Translations under genes and position numbers: made by a program
Origin: Candidatus Magasanikiibacteriota bacterium
GTDB taxonomy: Bacteria > Patescibacteria > ABY1 > Magasanikbacterales > 2-02-FULL-50-9b
DNA: 64,000 nucleotides
Direction of reading: 5' to 3'
NCBI GenBank assembly: GCA_903893485.1
Contig: CAITMK010000011.1
Coordinates: 33,167-97,166, forward strand
Shown here: positions 22,099 through 32,186 of the stretch, piece after piece
How the letters are laid out: each line of letters begins with the position of its first letter
Position numbering within the stretch: position 1 is the first letter of the stretch
The notes under the pieces: generated by a model
The model's database searches: none
What the model was told of the DNA's origin: nothing
Seen by the model: only the letters and a program-made list of their open reading frames with translations

Positions 22099-22533
22099 AT
22101 GTGGACATCACTTCTTTTACACAGTGCCGCCGCATTGGTGCTGATCATTGCCGCAACACAACTCATTGATTGGGTTTTTTCTGGCACCAAACTGATGCAT
22201 AAATATTACGCCGCACACGCCGAGGTGTGGCGCCCTATGCAGGCAGATACGGGTGCAAATGCTCGTGTGGTGTGGGTAAGTTTAGCCGGCTCATTTCTTT
22301 TTGCAATCGCATTTTTGATTTTTTATATTGTTTTGCAACCAGGCGTTATTTTTGGCACTGGTGCCACTCGCGCCATTATTGTTGCAATTGTTACGTGGGC
22401 AGCAACGGCGCTGCCACTTTTGTTGGTTCAGCATGTATTTATTAAATTCCATCGTGCGGTAACCGCGGCATTTATTTTTGGATGGCTTTTCAAATTAATG
22501 GCCGCGGCGCTCATTATTACGTATCTAATCTAA
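22099..22533 (+). CDS. Four-helix membrane protein of unknown function
   Basis: A 144-aa protein predicted to have four membrane helices: LLLHSAAALVLIIAATQLI, SLAGSFLFAIAFLIFYIVL, AIIVAIVTWAATALPLLLV and AAFIFGWLFKLMAAALIITYLI. No charged catalytic cluster is visible between them. It is the first gene of a tight operon with a 105-aa protein (1-nt gap) and the giant 1829-aa protein (9-nt gap). This suggests it may anchor or serve that giant protein, an inference from gene order only. Confidence 0.75.
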   Translation: MWTSLLLHSAAALVLIIAATQLIDWVFSGTKLMHKYYAAHAEVWRPMQADTGANARVVWVSLAGSFLFAIAFLIFYIVLQPGVIFGTGATRAIIVAIVTWAATALPLLLVQHVFIKFHRAVTAAFIFGWLFKLMAAALIITYLI

Positions 22534-22534
22534 T

Positions 22535-22852
22535 ATGCAAGATCTTTCTTCCGCAAATATTTTTTCACTTTTGGGCCTTGGCGGTGCGCCAGCCGGCGTT
22601 AAACAAATGCTTGCCGGCCGCATGATTACACTTTTGGAAAAACGGGTGCTCATACGGGTGCTTGATATTTTGCCACCAGCGCACCAAGAAGTTTTATTGA
22701 GCTTGCTCGACAGCGGATCCGAAGAGGATCGAACGTTATTTTTGCAGCAACATGTGCCGCTCATTCAAAAAATAATTGAGGACGAAGTCACTAAGTTAAA
22801 ACATGAGTCACAGCAATTTGGTAATCGCTTTGCAGCTGCGGGCGCGGTTTAA
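22535..22852 (+). CDS. Small helical protein, giant-protein operon
   Basis: A soluble, helix-rich 105-aa protein with no cysteines. It has a Gly-rich start (FSLLGLGGAPAGVK) followed by amphipathic helices (LEKRVLIRVLDILPPAHQEVLLSLLDSGSEED). The pattern loosely recalls DUF5663-like Patescibacteria proteins (a helical block with LPPAHQEVLLSLL), but I cannot confirm this. It sits 1 nt after the membrane gene and 9 nt before the giant gene. Confidence 0.75.
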   Translation: MQDLSSANIFSLLGLGGAPAGVKQMLAGRMITLLEKRVLIRVLDILPPAHQEVLLSLLDSGSEEDRTLFLQQHVPLIQKIIEDEVTKLKHESQQFGNRFAAAGAV

Positions 22853-22861
22853 TAATTTTGT

Positions 22862-25800
22862 ATGGCAGAACCAACGGATTTGTATTCAGGAGAACATCAG
22901 GAAATTGTTGATGCGTTATACACCAGTTATCTTGCAAACTGGGTAGACGTTGTGTTTGCTGGCCCCACAGAAATTTTTTCAGTAGATGGAAATGCAAATG
23001 CAACTTTTTTAATAAGTCTTGATCCAGACGCAAGTGATGATGCAAATACTGCAGCCGCAAAATTAAAAGCGAAGGAGCTAATTAGTTCCGGCAATTTTGA
23101 TAAAATTGGTGATATTTATATTAGTCGAGCGGCTAACGAAATTGCGACACGATTAATTGCTAGTTCTGCGGAAAGCAAAAAAGGTAAAAAACTTTTGAAA
23201 GAAATTGAGCGAATTGGGTCACTGTCACGAGTGCAGGATGAAATTAGCGAAGCGTTAAAAGAAAAAAAATATTCATTTAAAGCGTACTTGAATAATGGTG
23301 CAAATATTGAAGCGCTTGATGCATTAAAAAAACATCTTGAGGATAAAAAAAATAAGACTGAATCTGAAAAATATTTGCTTGCACAAATTGAAAAACAAAT
23401 TGCAGAGCCAGTATCCCATGATGATCGGGTTCATGCAGGTTTGGTGGAATTTAAAGCGCCAGAGCCAGCGCCAAAACCAGAAATTCAAAAAATAATTCCA
23501 CGACAAGTAAAGCCGGAAGAACGTGAAAAAAAAGATCGTACCACAGGTATGCCTGAATGGCATGCAAAACCAGTTGCAGGCGCGCTCATGCCGGTTAAAA
23601 TGATTGTAAATAGTGCGCGCCGTGCGCGTTATGAGGCAGTGTATGTGTCAGCAAATCCGGATGCGCCACGCATTCCAATTACGCTCAAGGTTCAGCAGCA
23701 GATGAGTTACATGCCACCTGGTGCGCAGACAATTTTGGTGCGCTTGGGTGAACCTCAGCCAATGAAAAATACGGCGGGCAAAGTTGATCGCTACGAAATT
23801 ATTGCCACGCCAGAAATTCCAAAAATAGAGAGCGGTGCGTATATTAAGCCTGTGGATTTTCAACATGTTGGCGGTGAGGCATTTTATGTTTTGCCCGACG
23901 GCTCGCGCATGTATATTTCTCCAAAGGATCGCCTCATGCTGAATGCTAAAACCGGTTATTTGGTTGATGCAAAAGGTGAAGATACTGGTATTCCACCACT
24001 GGTAAAAATCGAAAAACATGTTCGTGAAAACACCTTTATTGGTTTTGTTGAACCGCTCGTCCGCGCTCGCAATCGTATTCAAATGGAAGGCGTCATGCGC
24101 CAGTATATTTTTGGAAGTCGTGCGCAGCGCAACTTGAGCCCCGATGATCGTGAATTTGTTGAACAAGTCGAGCGTCTTGGTTTGTTGGTTGGTAATAAAC
24201 AAGTGCCCGTTGAAATCGGACGCAGACTTCGTTTGATTTTAGAAAAGGAAACAAAAAAAGAACCACAGTATGTGGTGGTAACAGCGCGTACCACGGTGCT
24301 CCGCAAAGGTTTTCGTGAATTTGATGGATGGCTTACAAAATTTGGTAAAAAATATCCAGCTGCAAAATCAATGACCGATGAACTTTCGGCTGCCGCGGCA
24401 ATTGCAAAAGATGAAATGAACGCCATGGCGCTCAAAGTGAGTAATAATGAAACCATTAGTGAGGAAGAAAAAGCGGAATATTCTGCACGCTATTCTGATT
24501 TTTTTATTAAACTATACGAGTTTGAACAATCGCCGCTGAGCCGTCCAAATGGTGGTGTGCGTCGTTTACGCGAACGCTTTTTTACCTCTGACCTTGATGG
24601 TGAATCCGCAAATGTTATTTTAAATAAAGCTGGCATTCGCACGCTCGTTGTGCCGCAAGTACCAAATATTATTCCTGAGGGCGAACAGAATATTGATGGT
24701 GCGGTATATTTGGACGCATCGCATTCGCTTGGTACCAAAATTCGACAAAACGGTGATAAACTTGAAATATTTTTGGATGAAGATAATGTAAAAACTTTTT
24801 CAGCGACTCACGCAACGCTTCGTCACACTGAAAAATTGGGGCTGTTGACCAAAAAGGGTGCAGACATTGGCGAGATGCAATATTTTATCGAAATGGTAAA
24901 TGCGATCGATGGATTCAAAGGGCCGTACGAAGATCCAAAACGAATCAAAGCGATTTACCAAAGTTACGATACAAATATTTACGGCATTTCGCAGGAGCTC
25001 GCTAAAATGGGCCGTCCTGATTTAGTGTTTTGGTTTTTTGAAAAAGCCGGGCAAAAAATTGTGCGAAGAGCGCAAGAGCTTTCGCGCGCCGAAGGCGCAC
25101 GCCGAAAACCAGCCGAATATGTTTTAGATGTTCTCATAAATTTTAACGCCGCAGAGGTTTTTGAAAATAAAAAACCGCCGCTCAAGATAATTGAAGCGGT
25201 TAAAAAAGCAATTCAAAAAAATAAGGCAAATACTGAAAAAGGTTTTGCAACGCTTGAAAATTCAAAAAATAGTTTTGTCATACAAACTGATTTTGGACGC
25301 ACGCTGGTTGATATTGCGCAGCCAATGGAAATTGATGATCAAGAAACCGGGCTGAAAAAAACGCTTTGGCTTGGTCGTATTAAAATGTCGGGGTTAGCTG
25401 CATTTGCCCATGGATATGATGCATATGTTGCATACAACCCCGATGGAAAAGTTGGCATGGTAAATATTCGCCCAGGCTTAAAAACAAAAAGTGGCAAGCC
25501 AAACGTGTTGCCCGTGGACATGGCCATGGATGAAAATGGATTACCAAAAGGTGATTGGATTAAAGACGGCCGCATGTACGTCATGAATGACACGAGCACC
25601 AAACTGAGTGGCTTGCACGAATTTTTGGATTCCATGTGTCGTACGGTGCCAAAGAATTTTACGCCAGGCATTGAACGTCAAATAAAATTGGATGCGGGCA
25701 TGGATGTTTCTGCTCCACCACCTCCACCTGATCGTTCGAAATTAACTCCAAAGCAATTAGATATTCAGCGAAATATCTTATCGAAGAAATTGGAAAATCT

Positions 25801-28351
25801 TAAACAGCATCCTGAATTAATTTCCGAGATTGATGCGGGTTTTGTCATTGCCGCCGAAGAGGGCGTGCTTCGTGAGTTCACAAAGTTATATTATGATGAT
25901 GAAGAGCAACGATCAGCATCAGATTTTATCATTTTAGAGTGGTGGAAAAATTTACACGCAGATACTCGCAAGAAAATTTTGATGAAAGCTGAGGCAATCC
26001 GTACGCAAGTCATGAAAGCGCACGATCTTCGTCGTAAAAATGAAGTCGAGCTTAGCAACATGTCGCGTATATTGGCGCGATTGCGTTATGACGAACGTGT
26101 GGCGCTCTATCGAGCTGCTCGTGCCGGTGCCGAAATTCCCGTTCCATTTAATGCTTTTTCTGCTCATGGCCCAACGCCAGAGCAAAAGGCGCAGTGGCAA
26201 AAGTTTGTAATTAAAGAATGGTATGGAACTTTAACGCATCAGCAGCATGTCTATTTCAAAGAACGCGCTGATTTGCCGGGCATTTTGCGTGAACGCGCGG
26301 AAAAAACGCGCCTTGAGCTTGCCCGCATTGACAGCGAACTAAGGGAGTTTTCATCAACGGGAAGCCGATTTAAAGCAGTATTTACGTCGCAAGATGAAGC
26401 GGATAGAAAAAAGTTACAATTCGAAAAGCTTCAGGCTGAGCGAAAGATTGCAGTATTAGAATATCGCGTAGCACAAGAAGAAATTTGGGTGCAGGATCAG
26501 ACGCAAGAGGCAGATAAATTAATCGACGAGATTTTGGTAAAATTTGAAAAGAATGCGTCAGGTTTATCAACGCGACTTTTTGGTAATACGAATATTGCGT
26601 GGAATGTTGGTGCGCAGACAATTTCAGGGGAGGCGATATATGGTTTAATTAATGGTACCCCAGATATAACGGGCGCACTCAGAACATCGCCATTTTTATT
26701 GGGTGAATCAGTAGCAGCAATTACGTTAAAACGACGCGAACCCGCTGAGCTTACTGGCGAGCGCATGCCACAAACGCCACTTGAACAGTGTATTTTTTTG
26801 CAGCGAAAAATTTCGGAAATATACGGTGCTGAAACGATAAAATATGGTTCAATTACTGCAGCCATCGAACACGATCCGCTCAAAAAATTATATAGTCAAT
26901 ACAAAGAATCTCTTGACCATTCAGTTTCCGACAAAATGTATTTTTTGAAGGATATTTTTGCGCGTCAGGACAAAATGTTTCAAGCTTTTGTCGCAGTAAA
27001 TACTTTTGGAAACTCTTTTGATGGTCTTTCGAAGTCTGTTGCGGGTGCTAACGAGCGATATGCGGGCTATAAAGCAAAAGGAAAATTAAAAGGCGCCCTT
27101 TTGAATATGCACGAAGGCCTTGCAAAGTTTGATGTTGCGGTTCAGGAATATCAGCAGGCACTTAATGAATTGCCTCATTTAGTAGATAAAAAATTCATCG
27201 ATCTTGTCCAGGAAAAAATTAAAACAAGATTTGAATTGTCAAAGAAAATAGGCGATGCTTGGGTTACCAATCGTCAAGCAGAAATTCCAGCACTTTTAGA
27301 TCAAAGTAAATACGATGACGATGCGACTGTTGCTCAAGCAGTTATTCGAACTGAAGTGGTGCGGCACGTTGTCCGGGCAGCAGCAAATGTAGATGAAGCT
27401 GTAGCACGTGCCGATGAAGAATTGGCCACCCGTGGTGTGCGTACATTTGATACCGGTTTTACAACGCCAGAACAAAAAGGTTTTTTTGGTCGCGTTTTTG
27501 AAGGCGTTGGTATTCCGTCGGAAGAACGCCGTTTATGGGGCCCAACGCTTAAAACTGGTGGCGCATCCCTGCGTGAAATTGCAGGCAAGAAAAATGAGCA
27601 TATCGTGCAGCCATTTGAATCGCCATTTGATGTAGTTGAACAATTGATGCAAGCAGTGCATCCCGAAATTGGCCCTGCAATGATCACTCGTTTGACGCAG
27701 CGATTTATGACAAAGGGTGAAGTGAAAGATTCTGCTGGGCAATTTTCAGGTGCGTTTATGCATAATGGCCAGTATCTCGGCACCTTGCACGCTGGTGATC
27801 GCGTTATTGCATGGCATTCCGAAAACGCAGCCATGGCGGAAATGCGTATCGAAATTAAGCGCGCTCCAGTAGTGGCGCATACCATCAAAGAAGTATCCGG
27901 CTATCCATTTTTTGCCGATGATGGAACGCTTGAATTTTTCTATGAACCTGCACAAAATAATAGCGTTGATGTGTGGGAACGTGGATCAAGAGGCGTGCTG
28001 CGTAAAAAAGGATCCTTTGATTCCGCAAACAGATTTCAACCTTACGCCGAGAGACTTTGGAAATTTACGAATAACCAAGGTGCCTTGGATACGGTTGGCG
28101 AATCAGATTATTATGTTTGGTTTAGCCCCAATGGCGACGTGATTGATAACGAAAGAAACGAAAAGATTGGAAAAACAGAAGCGTTTGGAAGATATTTATT
28201 TGTAATTCCCGACACCGGCGTTCAAAGAAAAATAGACACTACAACGGGTAAATTTTTCATCGACACGGCGGGCATCGTTTGGCAATCAGATAAACTGATT
28301 GGCGATCAGCCGCTCGGCGCACTTATCGCGCATCTGAACACGCTGCCGTAG
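22862..28351 (+). CDS. Giant cytoplasmic protein of unknown function (1829 aa)
   Basis: By far the largest gene here. It encodes 1829 residues with no signal peptide, no membrane helix and only two cysteines. Helical stretches dominate; coiled-coil-like runs lie at about residues 70-180 and 1140-1240. A poly-proline linker (PPPPP, near 952) divides a beta-containing first half (with YVLPDGSRMYISPKDRL and similar strands) from a helical second half. The C-terminal 250 residues return to beta-rich repeats such as FFADDGTLEFFYEP. No known domain is recognised. It ends inside folD (29-nt convergent overlap). Confidence 0.9.
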   Translation: MAEPTDLYSGEHQEIVDALYTSYLANWVDVVFAGPTEIFSVDGNANATFLISLDPDASDDANTAAAKLKAKELISSGNFDKIGDIYISRAANEIATRLIASSAESKKGKKLLKEIERIGSLSRVQDEISEALKEKKYSFKAYLNNGANIEALDALKKHLEDKKNKTESEKYLLAQIEKQIAEPVSHDDRVHAGLVEFKAPEPAPKPEIQKIIPRQVKPEEREKKDRTTGMPEWHAKPVAGALMPVKMIVNSARRARYEAVYVSANPDAPRIPITLKVQQQMSYMPPGAQTILVRLGEPQPMKNTAGKVDRYEIIATPEIPKIESGAYIKPVDFQHVGGEAFYVLPDGSRMYISPKDRLMLNAKTGYLVDAKGEDTGIPPLVKIEKHVRENTFIGFVEPLVRARNRIQMEGVMRQYIFGSRAQRNLSPDDREFVEQVERLGLLVGNKQVPVEIGRRLRLILEKETKKEPQYVVVTARTTVLRKGFREFDGWLTKFGKKYPAAKSMTDELSAAAAIAKDEMNAMALKVSNNETISEEEKAEYSARYSDFFIKLYEFEQSPLSRPNGGVRRLRERFFTSDLDGESANVILNKAGIRTLVVPQVPNIIPEGEQNIDGAVYLDASHSLGTKIRQNGDKLEIFLDEDNVKTFSATHATLRHTEKLGLLTKKGADIGEMQYFIEMVNAIDGFKGPYEDPKRIKAIYQSYDTNIYGISQELAKMGRPDLVFWFFEKAGQKIVRRAQELSRAEGARRKPAEYVLDVLINFNAAEVFENKKPPLKIIEAVKKAIQKNKANTEKGFATLENSKNSFVIQTDFGRTLVDIAQPMEIDDQETGLKKTLWLGRIKMSGLAAFAHGYDAYVAYNPDGKVGMVNIRPGLKTKSGKPNVLPVDMAMDENGLPKGDWIKDGRMYVMNDTSTKLSGLHEFLDSMCRTVPKNFTPGIERQIKLDAGMDVSAPPPPPDRSKLTPKQLDIQRNILSKKLENLKQHPELISEIDAGFVIAAEEGVLREFTKLYYDDEEQRSASDFIILEWWKNLHADTRKKILMKAEAIRTQVMKAHDLRRKNEVELSNMSRILARLRYDERVALYRAARAGAEIPVPFNAFSAHGPTPEQKAQWQKFVIKEWYGTLTHQQHVYFKERADLPGILRERAEKTRLELARIDSELREFSSTGSRFKAVFTSQDEADRKKLQFEKLQAERKIAVLEYRVAQEEIWVQDQTQEADKLIDEILVKFEKNASGLSTRLFGNTNIAWNVGAQTISGEAIYGLINGTPDITGALRTSPFLLGESVAAITLKRREPAELTGERMPQTPLEQCIFLQRKISEIYGAETIKYGSITAAIEHDPLKKLYSQYKESLDHSVSDKMYFLKDIFARQDKMFQAFVAVNTFGNSFDGLSKSVAGANERYAGYKAKGKLKGALLNMHEGLAKFDVAVQEYQQALNELPHLVDKKFIDLVQEKIKTRFELSKKIGDAWVTNRQAEIPALLDQSKYDDDATVAQAVIRTEVVRHVVRAAANVDEAVARADEELATRGVRTFDTGFTTPEQKGFFGRVFEGVGIPSEERRLWGPTLKTGGASLREIAGKKNEHIVQPFESPFDVVEQLMQAVHPEIGPAMITRLTQRFMTKGEVKDSAGQFSGAFMHNGQYLGTLHAGDRVIAWHSENAAMAEMRIEIKRAPVVAHTIKEVSGYPFFADDGTLEFFYEPAQNNSVDVWERGSRGVLRKKGSFDSANRFQPYAERLWKFTNNQGALDTVGESDYYVWFSPNGDVIDNERNEKIGKTEAFGRYLFVIPDTGVQRKIDTTTGKFFIDTAGIVWQSDKLIGDQPLGALIAHLNTLP

Positions 28352-29147
28352 CGCGCATGGCGCAGGCAATCGTAACCGGTCCAACGCCGCCGGGCGTTGG
28401 GGTAATCCAGTTTGCAAGCGGTTCAACTTCTTCAAAATTTACATCGCCAACCACACGGCCAGTTGGCAGGCGATTAATACCAATATCAATTACCGTGGCG
28501 CCTGGTTTTATATGCGCTGCGGTAATTAAGTTTGCGTGGCCAACCGCAACAACTAAAACATCAGCTGCGCCCGTTAGTTCGGGCGTTATATCTTCGGGCT
28601 TAACAAAAGTTGTTTGCAATCTTTTTTTTTCGAGCAAATGCGTAAGTGGCGCCAAAAAAACATCGGATTTGCCAATGATGAGTGCATTTTTACCGCTAAA
28701 ATTCTGTGTGGTTTCGACCAGCAAAAATTCTATTGCTTCAAGCAAAACGGGCGTGCGGGCACCAGGCACATCTGCAATAAAATCCGCAATATTTTTTGGA
28801 TGAAATCCGTCAACATCTTTGGCCGGGTCCATAGCTGCAATCACCGCATCGGTATCGATGCCCGCGGGCAACGGCAATTGAATCAAAATACCGTCGACAT
28901 CGGCGCGCACATTTAAATTTTGTACCAGCGTAATCAGTGATTCGGTGGTTGCGGTTTCTTCGGCGTGCAGTTCAAAATCAATGCCAACGCGCGCGGCCGC
29001 GGCTGCTTTTCGCGCGTCATACATTTTACTTGCAGGATCGTTGCCAATTAAAACAACAACTAATTTTGGTTTTTTACCGCTTGCTACAATGCGCTGCGCC
29101 AATTCTGTTTCAAGTTTTGTTGCCAATGCGGTTCCGGATAAGATCAT
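28323..29147 (-). CDS. folD: Methylenetetrahydrofolate dehydrogenase/cyclohydrolase FolD
   Basis: A bifunctional folate enzyme (274 aa) that interconverts methylene- and formyl-tetrahydrofolate. Motifs are the catalytic Tyr/Lys region SKMYDARKAAA, DGILIQLPLP, KDVDGFHPKN, the NADP fold around ALIIGKSDVFLAPL, and the family end TPTPGGVGPVTIA. The dinucleotide motif has Ser-Asp-Val where GRSxxVG is usual. It follows glyA on the minus strand with a 4-nt overlap, so GlyA supplies methylene-THF to it. Its 3' end overlaps the giant gene. Confidence 0.96.
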   Translation of the reverse strand: MILSGTALATKLETELAQRIVASGKKPKLVVVLIGNDPASKMYDARKAAAAARVGIDFELHAEETATTESLITLVQNLNVRADVDGILIQLPLPAGIDTDAVIAAMDPAKDVDGFHPKNIADFIADVPGARTPVLLEAIEFLLVETTQNFSGKNALIIGKSDVFLAPLTHLLEKKRLQTTFVKPEDITPELTGAADVLVVAVGHANLITAAHIKPGATVIDIGINRLPTGRVVGDVNFEEVEPLANWITPTPGGVGPVTIACAMRATAACSDAR

Positions 29148-30430
29148 AAATCAATATATGGTGGGTGCTGCGCTGCCAAAGCAGTTACGCGAGTTTTTAG
29201 CGCTGCCAAAAAAGTTTCATCGTCGGCGTGAGTCAATGCGGCGTGCATAATTTCAGAGATAAACTCCATATCCTTTTCAACCAGGCCACGCGATGTCATG
29301 GCTGGTGTGCCAAAACGAATACCGGATGGATCAAATGCCTTACGTGGATCGTACGGCACGGTATTTTTATTCACCGTGAGGCCGGCTTTGCCCAATGCAA
29401 CTTCCGCAACCGCGCCGCCAATACCAAATGGCGTGACATCCATTAGAATTAAATGGTTATCCGTGCCGCCGGTAACTAATTTGCAGCCAAGCGCCATCAG
29501 CGCATCGGCCAATTTTTTTGCGTTCTTCACGACTTGCGCCCCGTAAATTTTAAATTCTGGTGACGCCGCATGTTTGAGTGCAACAGCGATTGCAGCGGTC
29601 TGATGATTGTGTGGGCCGCCTTGCAAACCAGGGAACACGGCGCGATCAACAAGTGTTGGAATATTTTCACGAGTTTTTGGAACGGCTTTGAGCGGCATTG
29701 ATGGTAAGCCGTTACATAAAATCAAAGCGCCACGAGGGCCGCACAGCGTTTTGTGCGTGGTGGTGGTGACAACATCGGCGTGGCCAACTGGCGACGCATG
29801 CACACCCGCCACAACAAGCCCTGCGATGTGTGAAATATCGGCCAACAAAAATGCATCAACCTCTTTTGCAATTTGTGCCATGCGTACAAAATCCAACGCG
29901 CGTGGATAGGCAGTTGTTCCACAAACTAATAATTTTGGACGCACTTCCTTTGCTTGTTTTTCAACTTCGTCGTAATTAATCCAACCGTCTTCGCCGGTTG
30001 AGTAGGGATGCGATTCAAAAAAAGTTCCTGAAAAATTAACGCCATGCCCGTGGGTTAAGTGGCCGCCAAACGAAAGTGAAAGTCCCATGACTTTTTCGCC
30101 AGGATTAAGCAGCGCCATGTACACGGCCTGATTAGCCGGTGAGCCAGAATATGGCTGAACATTTGCATGGGTCACGCCAAAAAGCGCCTTTGCACGGTCA
30201 CGTGCCAAATTTTCAATTACATCGATGTGTTCATTGCCGCCGTAATATCGTTTGCCCGGGTAGCCCTCGGAATATTTATCAGTTAAAATTGAACCAAGCG
30301 CTTCCAGAACGCCGGTTTGGGTAACATTTTCGGAGGGGATTAAATCAAAACCTTCGGAGCGGCGAGCAAGCTCTGCCATGATTGCAGCGTGAATCTCGGG
30401 GTCTTGTGAGGCAAGGTGTGGGTACAGCAT
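29144..30430 (-). CDS. glyA: Serine hydroxymethyltransferase
   Basis: GlyA moves the serine hydroxymethyl group to tetrahydrofolate, giving glycine and methylene-THF, with PLP as cofactor. The 428-aa length is normal. Motifs are FDLIPSENVTQTGVLEALGS, YPGKRYYGGNEHID, VQPYSGSPANQAVY, and the PLP lysine in TTTTHKTLCGPRG. It lies between elp3 (16 nt upstream) and folD (overlap), in one minus-strand operon. The C1 units it makes could feed methylation or formylation. Confidence 0.97.
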   Translation of the reverse strand: MLYPHLASQDPEIHAAIMAELARRSEGFDLIPSENVTQTGVLEALGSILTDKYSEGYPGKRYYGGNEHIDVIENLARDRAKALFGVTHANVQPYSGSPANQAVYMALLNPGEKVMGLSLSFGGHLTHGHGVNFSGTFFESHPYSTGEDGWINYDEVEKQAKEVRPKLLVCGTTAYPRALDFVRMAQIAKEVDAFLLADISHIAGLVVAGVHASPVGHADVVTTTTHKTLCGPRGALILCNGLPSMPLKAVPKTRENIPTLVDRAVFPGLQGGPHNHQTAAIAVALKHAASPEFKIYGAQVVKNAKKLADALMALGCKLVTGGTDNHLILMDVTPFGIGGAVAEVALGKAGLTVNKNTVPYDPRKAFDPSGIRFGTPAMTSRGLVEKDMEFISEIMHAALTHADDETFLAALKTRVTALAAQHPPYIDL

Positions 30431-30446
30431 GGGAATGAAGATAAAA

Positions 30447-32186
30447 TCATACCGATTTTACCATGTAGGTGCCGGCTCGTACATACCCAATTTTTTCGTA
30501 AAAACCGCGTACACCAACGCCCGAAATTACGGTCATGCTGTGGCGCCCGCTGACGCGCACAATTTCTTCGGCCGCGAGCATTAAGCGTTTGCCAAGTCCT
30601 CGATGTTGCTGATCTGATGCGTTTGCAATTGCTGCAACCGGAACCAAAAAACCGTACGTATGCAGTTCGCGAATAAATGAAGTGTGTTTTGTTTCGGGCA
30701 AAAGTTCGTGGAGTTTTTTTACCTGATCATCAACGGCTTCGTCGGGAATATACAAACGCGCAAACGCAAATACCGCGCGGCGCTGCGTGTCTTCGAGCGA
30801 CAAAAAATATTCAGTGCCCTGCGATGCGCGATATTTTTCCGTGAATAATTCAAGATGATCAACTTCGAAAGCAATTTCTGGAATATCTTTAGCAACGTGG
30901 CCAACCTCGCGGCAACGCAAACACAAGCACGCGCGGCCTTCTTTGTGCAGTTGCGTTTGGATTGCTTCTCGCAAATTGGTAACCGTGTTGCCCGCAATAA
31001 TTTCGTTGCCCGGAATATCGCGAATGAGGCGCGAGATGCGGCAGTAGCGGGGAATTAAATTTGCTTTTACATCGGCAAGCATTTTTTGCAAAAGTGGTAG
31101 CGCGTATGGTGTGTATTCGCCGCGCGCATGCCATTCGGCAATTTCGGCGGTTGGCGTTACGACGCACGGATAAATTTTAATCATGTCTGGGCGCAAATCT
31201 TCGCGCTCAAAAATTTCTTCGTACATTTTGTAATCCTTTTCAGGCGTGGTGCCTGGAAGTTGCGGCATGGTGTGCACATCAACTTTAAAACCCGCATGAC
31301 GCAAAAGGCGCATGGCCTCGGCGGTTTGCTCAATCGTGTGGCCACGTTTTACCAATTCTAAAATTTCGTTGTCCGTGTGCTGCAAACCTAATTCTACGCG
31401 GGTGCAGCCCAGCATGCGCAGCTGCCACAGCGTGTTGGGGCGGATCCAATCAGGGCGCGTTTCCAATGTTAATCCAATAATGCGGCTGCCGGTTTTTTCG
31501 TTCAGCACCTGCGCGGTTTCCAGACGCACTAATTCTTCGCCGACAAATTTTTCAATTTCAGCGTGCGTTCGGAGCGTCGGCGTGTCGGTAAAACTAAATG
31601 TACCAGATTCGTGATTGGTACGAATCGTGTGGTCGTCGCCGGTTTCATCAGTAATACCAAACGCATTGCACGCATCAAAACAGCGGCGAATAAACCATAG
31701 TTGATAATGCCAGGTATACGCGCTCCAGGTGCCACCCTTAATGATCAGTTCAACTTTATCGGTTGGATGACCATTGGCCGCGAGCATGGTGAGGCGGCCA
31801 TACACTTGCGCAAACGGATCAAATTCAAAACGAAGCGCGCGCTGGGCAGCTGGCTCGGTTTCGATGTAACTTTTTGGCATGCGGACTTCGGTTGGGCAAT
31901 AGGTGCAGGTGCCAGGGCATGGAAACGGCTTGGTAAGCGCGGTAATAATTGCAACACCACTTTGGGTGCGGACCGCGCGTTTTTTAAGTAAATTATCTAA
32001 AACTTTGGTTGGCGGAATTTCGCCTGAGGACACCATTTCCACAAAAGCTCGGCGCAAAGCCGCGGTGGAAGGAGGGTCGCTGTGGTGTTCAGATACCACT
32101 TGTTGCTTCAATTGTAAAAATTCCTCAGGCGTTGTACACTGAAGACCTCGACGGATTATCTCTTTATTTATTTCGTGAGGAATCAT
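30447..32186 (-). CDS. elp3: tRNA U34 carboxymethyltransferase Elp3 (radical SAM + GNAT)
   Basis: Elp3 builds the carboxymethyl group on C5 of wobble uridine using S-adenosylmethionine and acetyl-CoA. The 579-aa protein has the bacterial-type iron-sulfur motif CPGTCTYC (Cys90, 94, 97) and MPKSYIETEPAAQRAL, then the radical SAM barrel (GLTLETRPDWI, RVELGLQHTD, DVHTMPQLPGTTPE). It ends in a GNAT domain with HRGLGKRLMLAAE and SGVGVRGFYEKIGY. The start at 32186 is kept because the N-terminal EINKEII..FLQLKQQV helix is an Elp3 feature. The start codon abuts that of the divergent methyltransferase. Confidence 0.94.
   Translation of the reverse strand: MIPHEINKEIIRRGLQCTTPEEFLQLKQQVVSEHHSDPPSTAALRRAFVEMVSSGEIPPTKVLDNLLKKRAVRTQSGVAIITALTKPFPCPGTCTYCPTEVRMPKSYIETEPAAQRALRFEFDPFAQVYGRLTMLAANGHPTDKVELIIKGGTWSAYTWHYQLWFIRRCFDACNAFGITDETGDDHTIRTNHESGTFSFTDTPTLRTHAEIEKFVGEELVRLETAQVLNEKTGSRIIGLTLETRPDWIRPNTLWQLRMLGCTRVELGLQHTDNEILELVKRGHTIEQTAEAMRLLRHAGFKVDVHTMPQLPGTTPEKDYKMYEEIFEREDLRPDMIKIYPCVVTPTAEIAEWHARGEYTPYALPLLQKMLADVKANLIPRYCRISRLIRDIPGNEIIAGNTVTNLREAIQTQLHKEGRACLCLRCREVGHVAKDIPEIAFEVDHLELFTEKYRASQGTEYFLSLEDTQRRAVFAFARLYIPDEAVDDQVKKLHELLPETKHTSFIRELHTYGFLVPVAAIANASDQQHRGLGKRLMLAAEEIVRVSGRHSMTVISGVGVRGFYEKIGYVRAGTYMVKSV
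32132..32159 (+). promoter_or_regulatory. Possible promoter of the Trm9-like gene, inside elp3
   Basis: TTGTAC (32132-32137), a 16-nt spacer and GATTAT (32154-32159) lie in the antisense of the first elp3 codons. A GTGAGG Shine-Dalgarno follows at 32175-32180. Confidence 0.45.
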
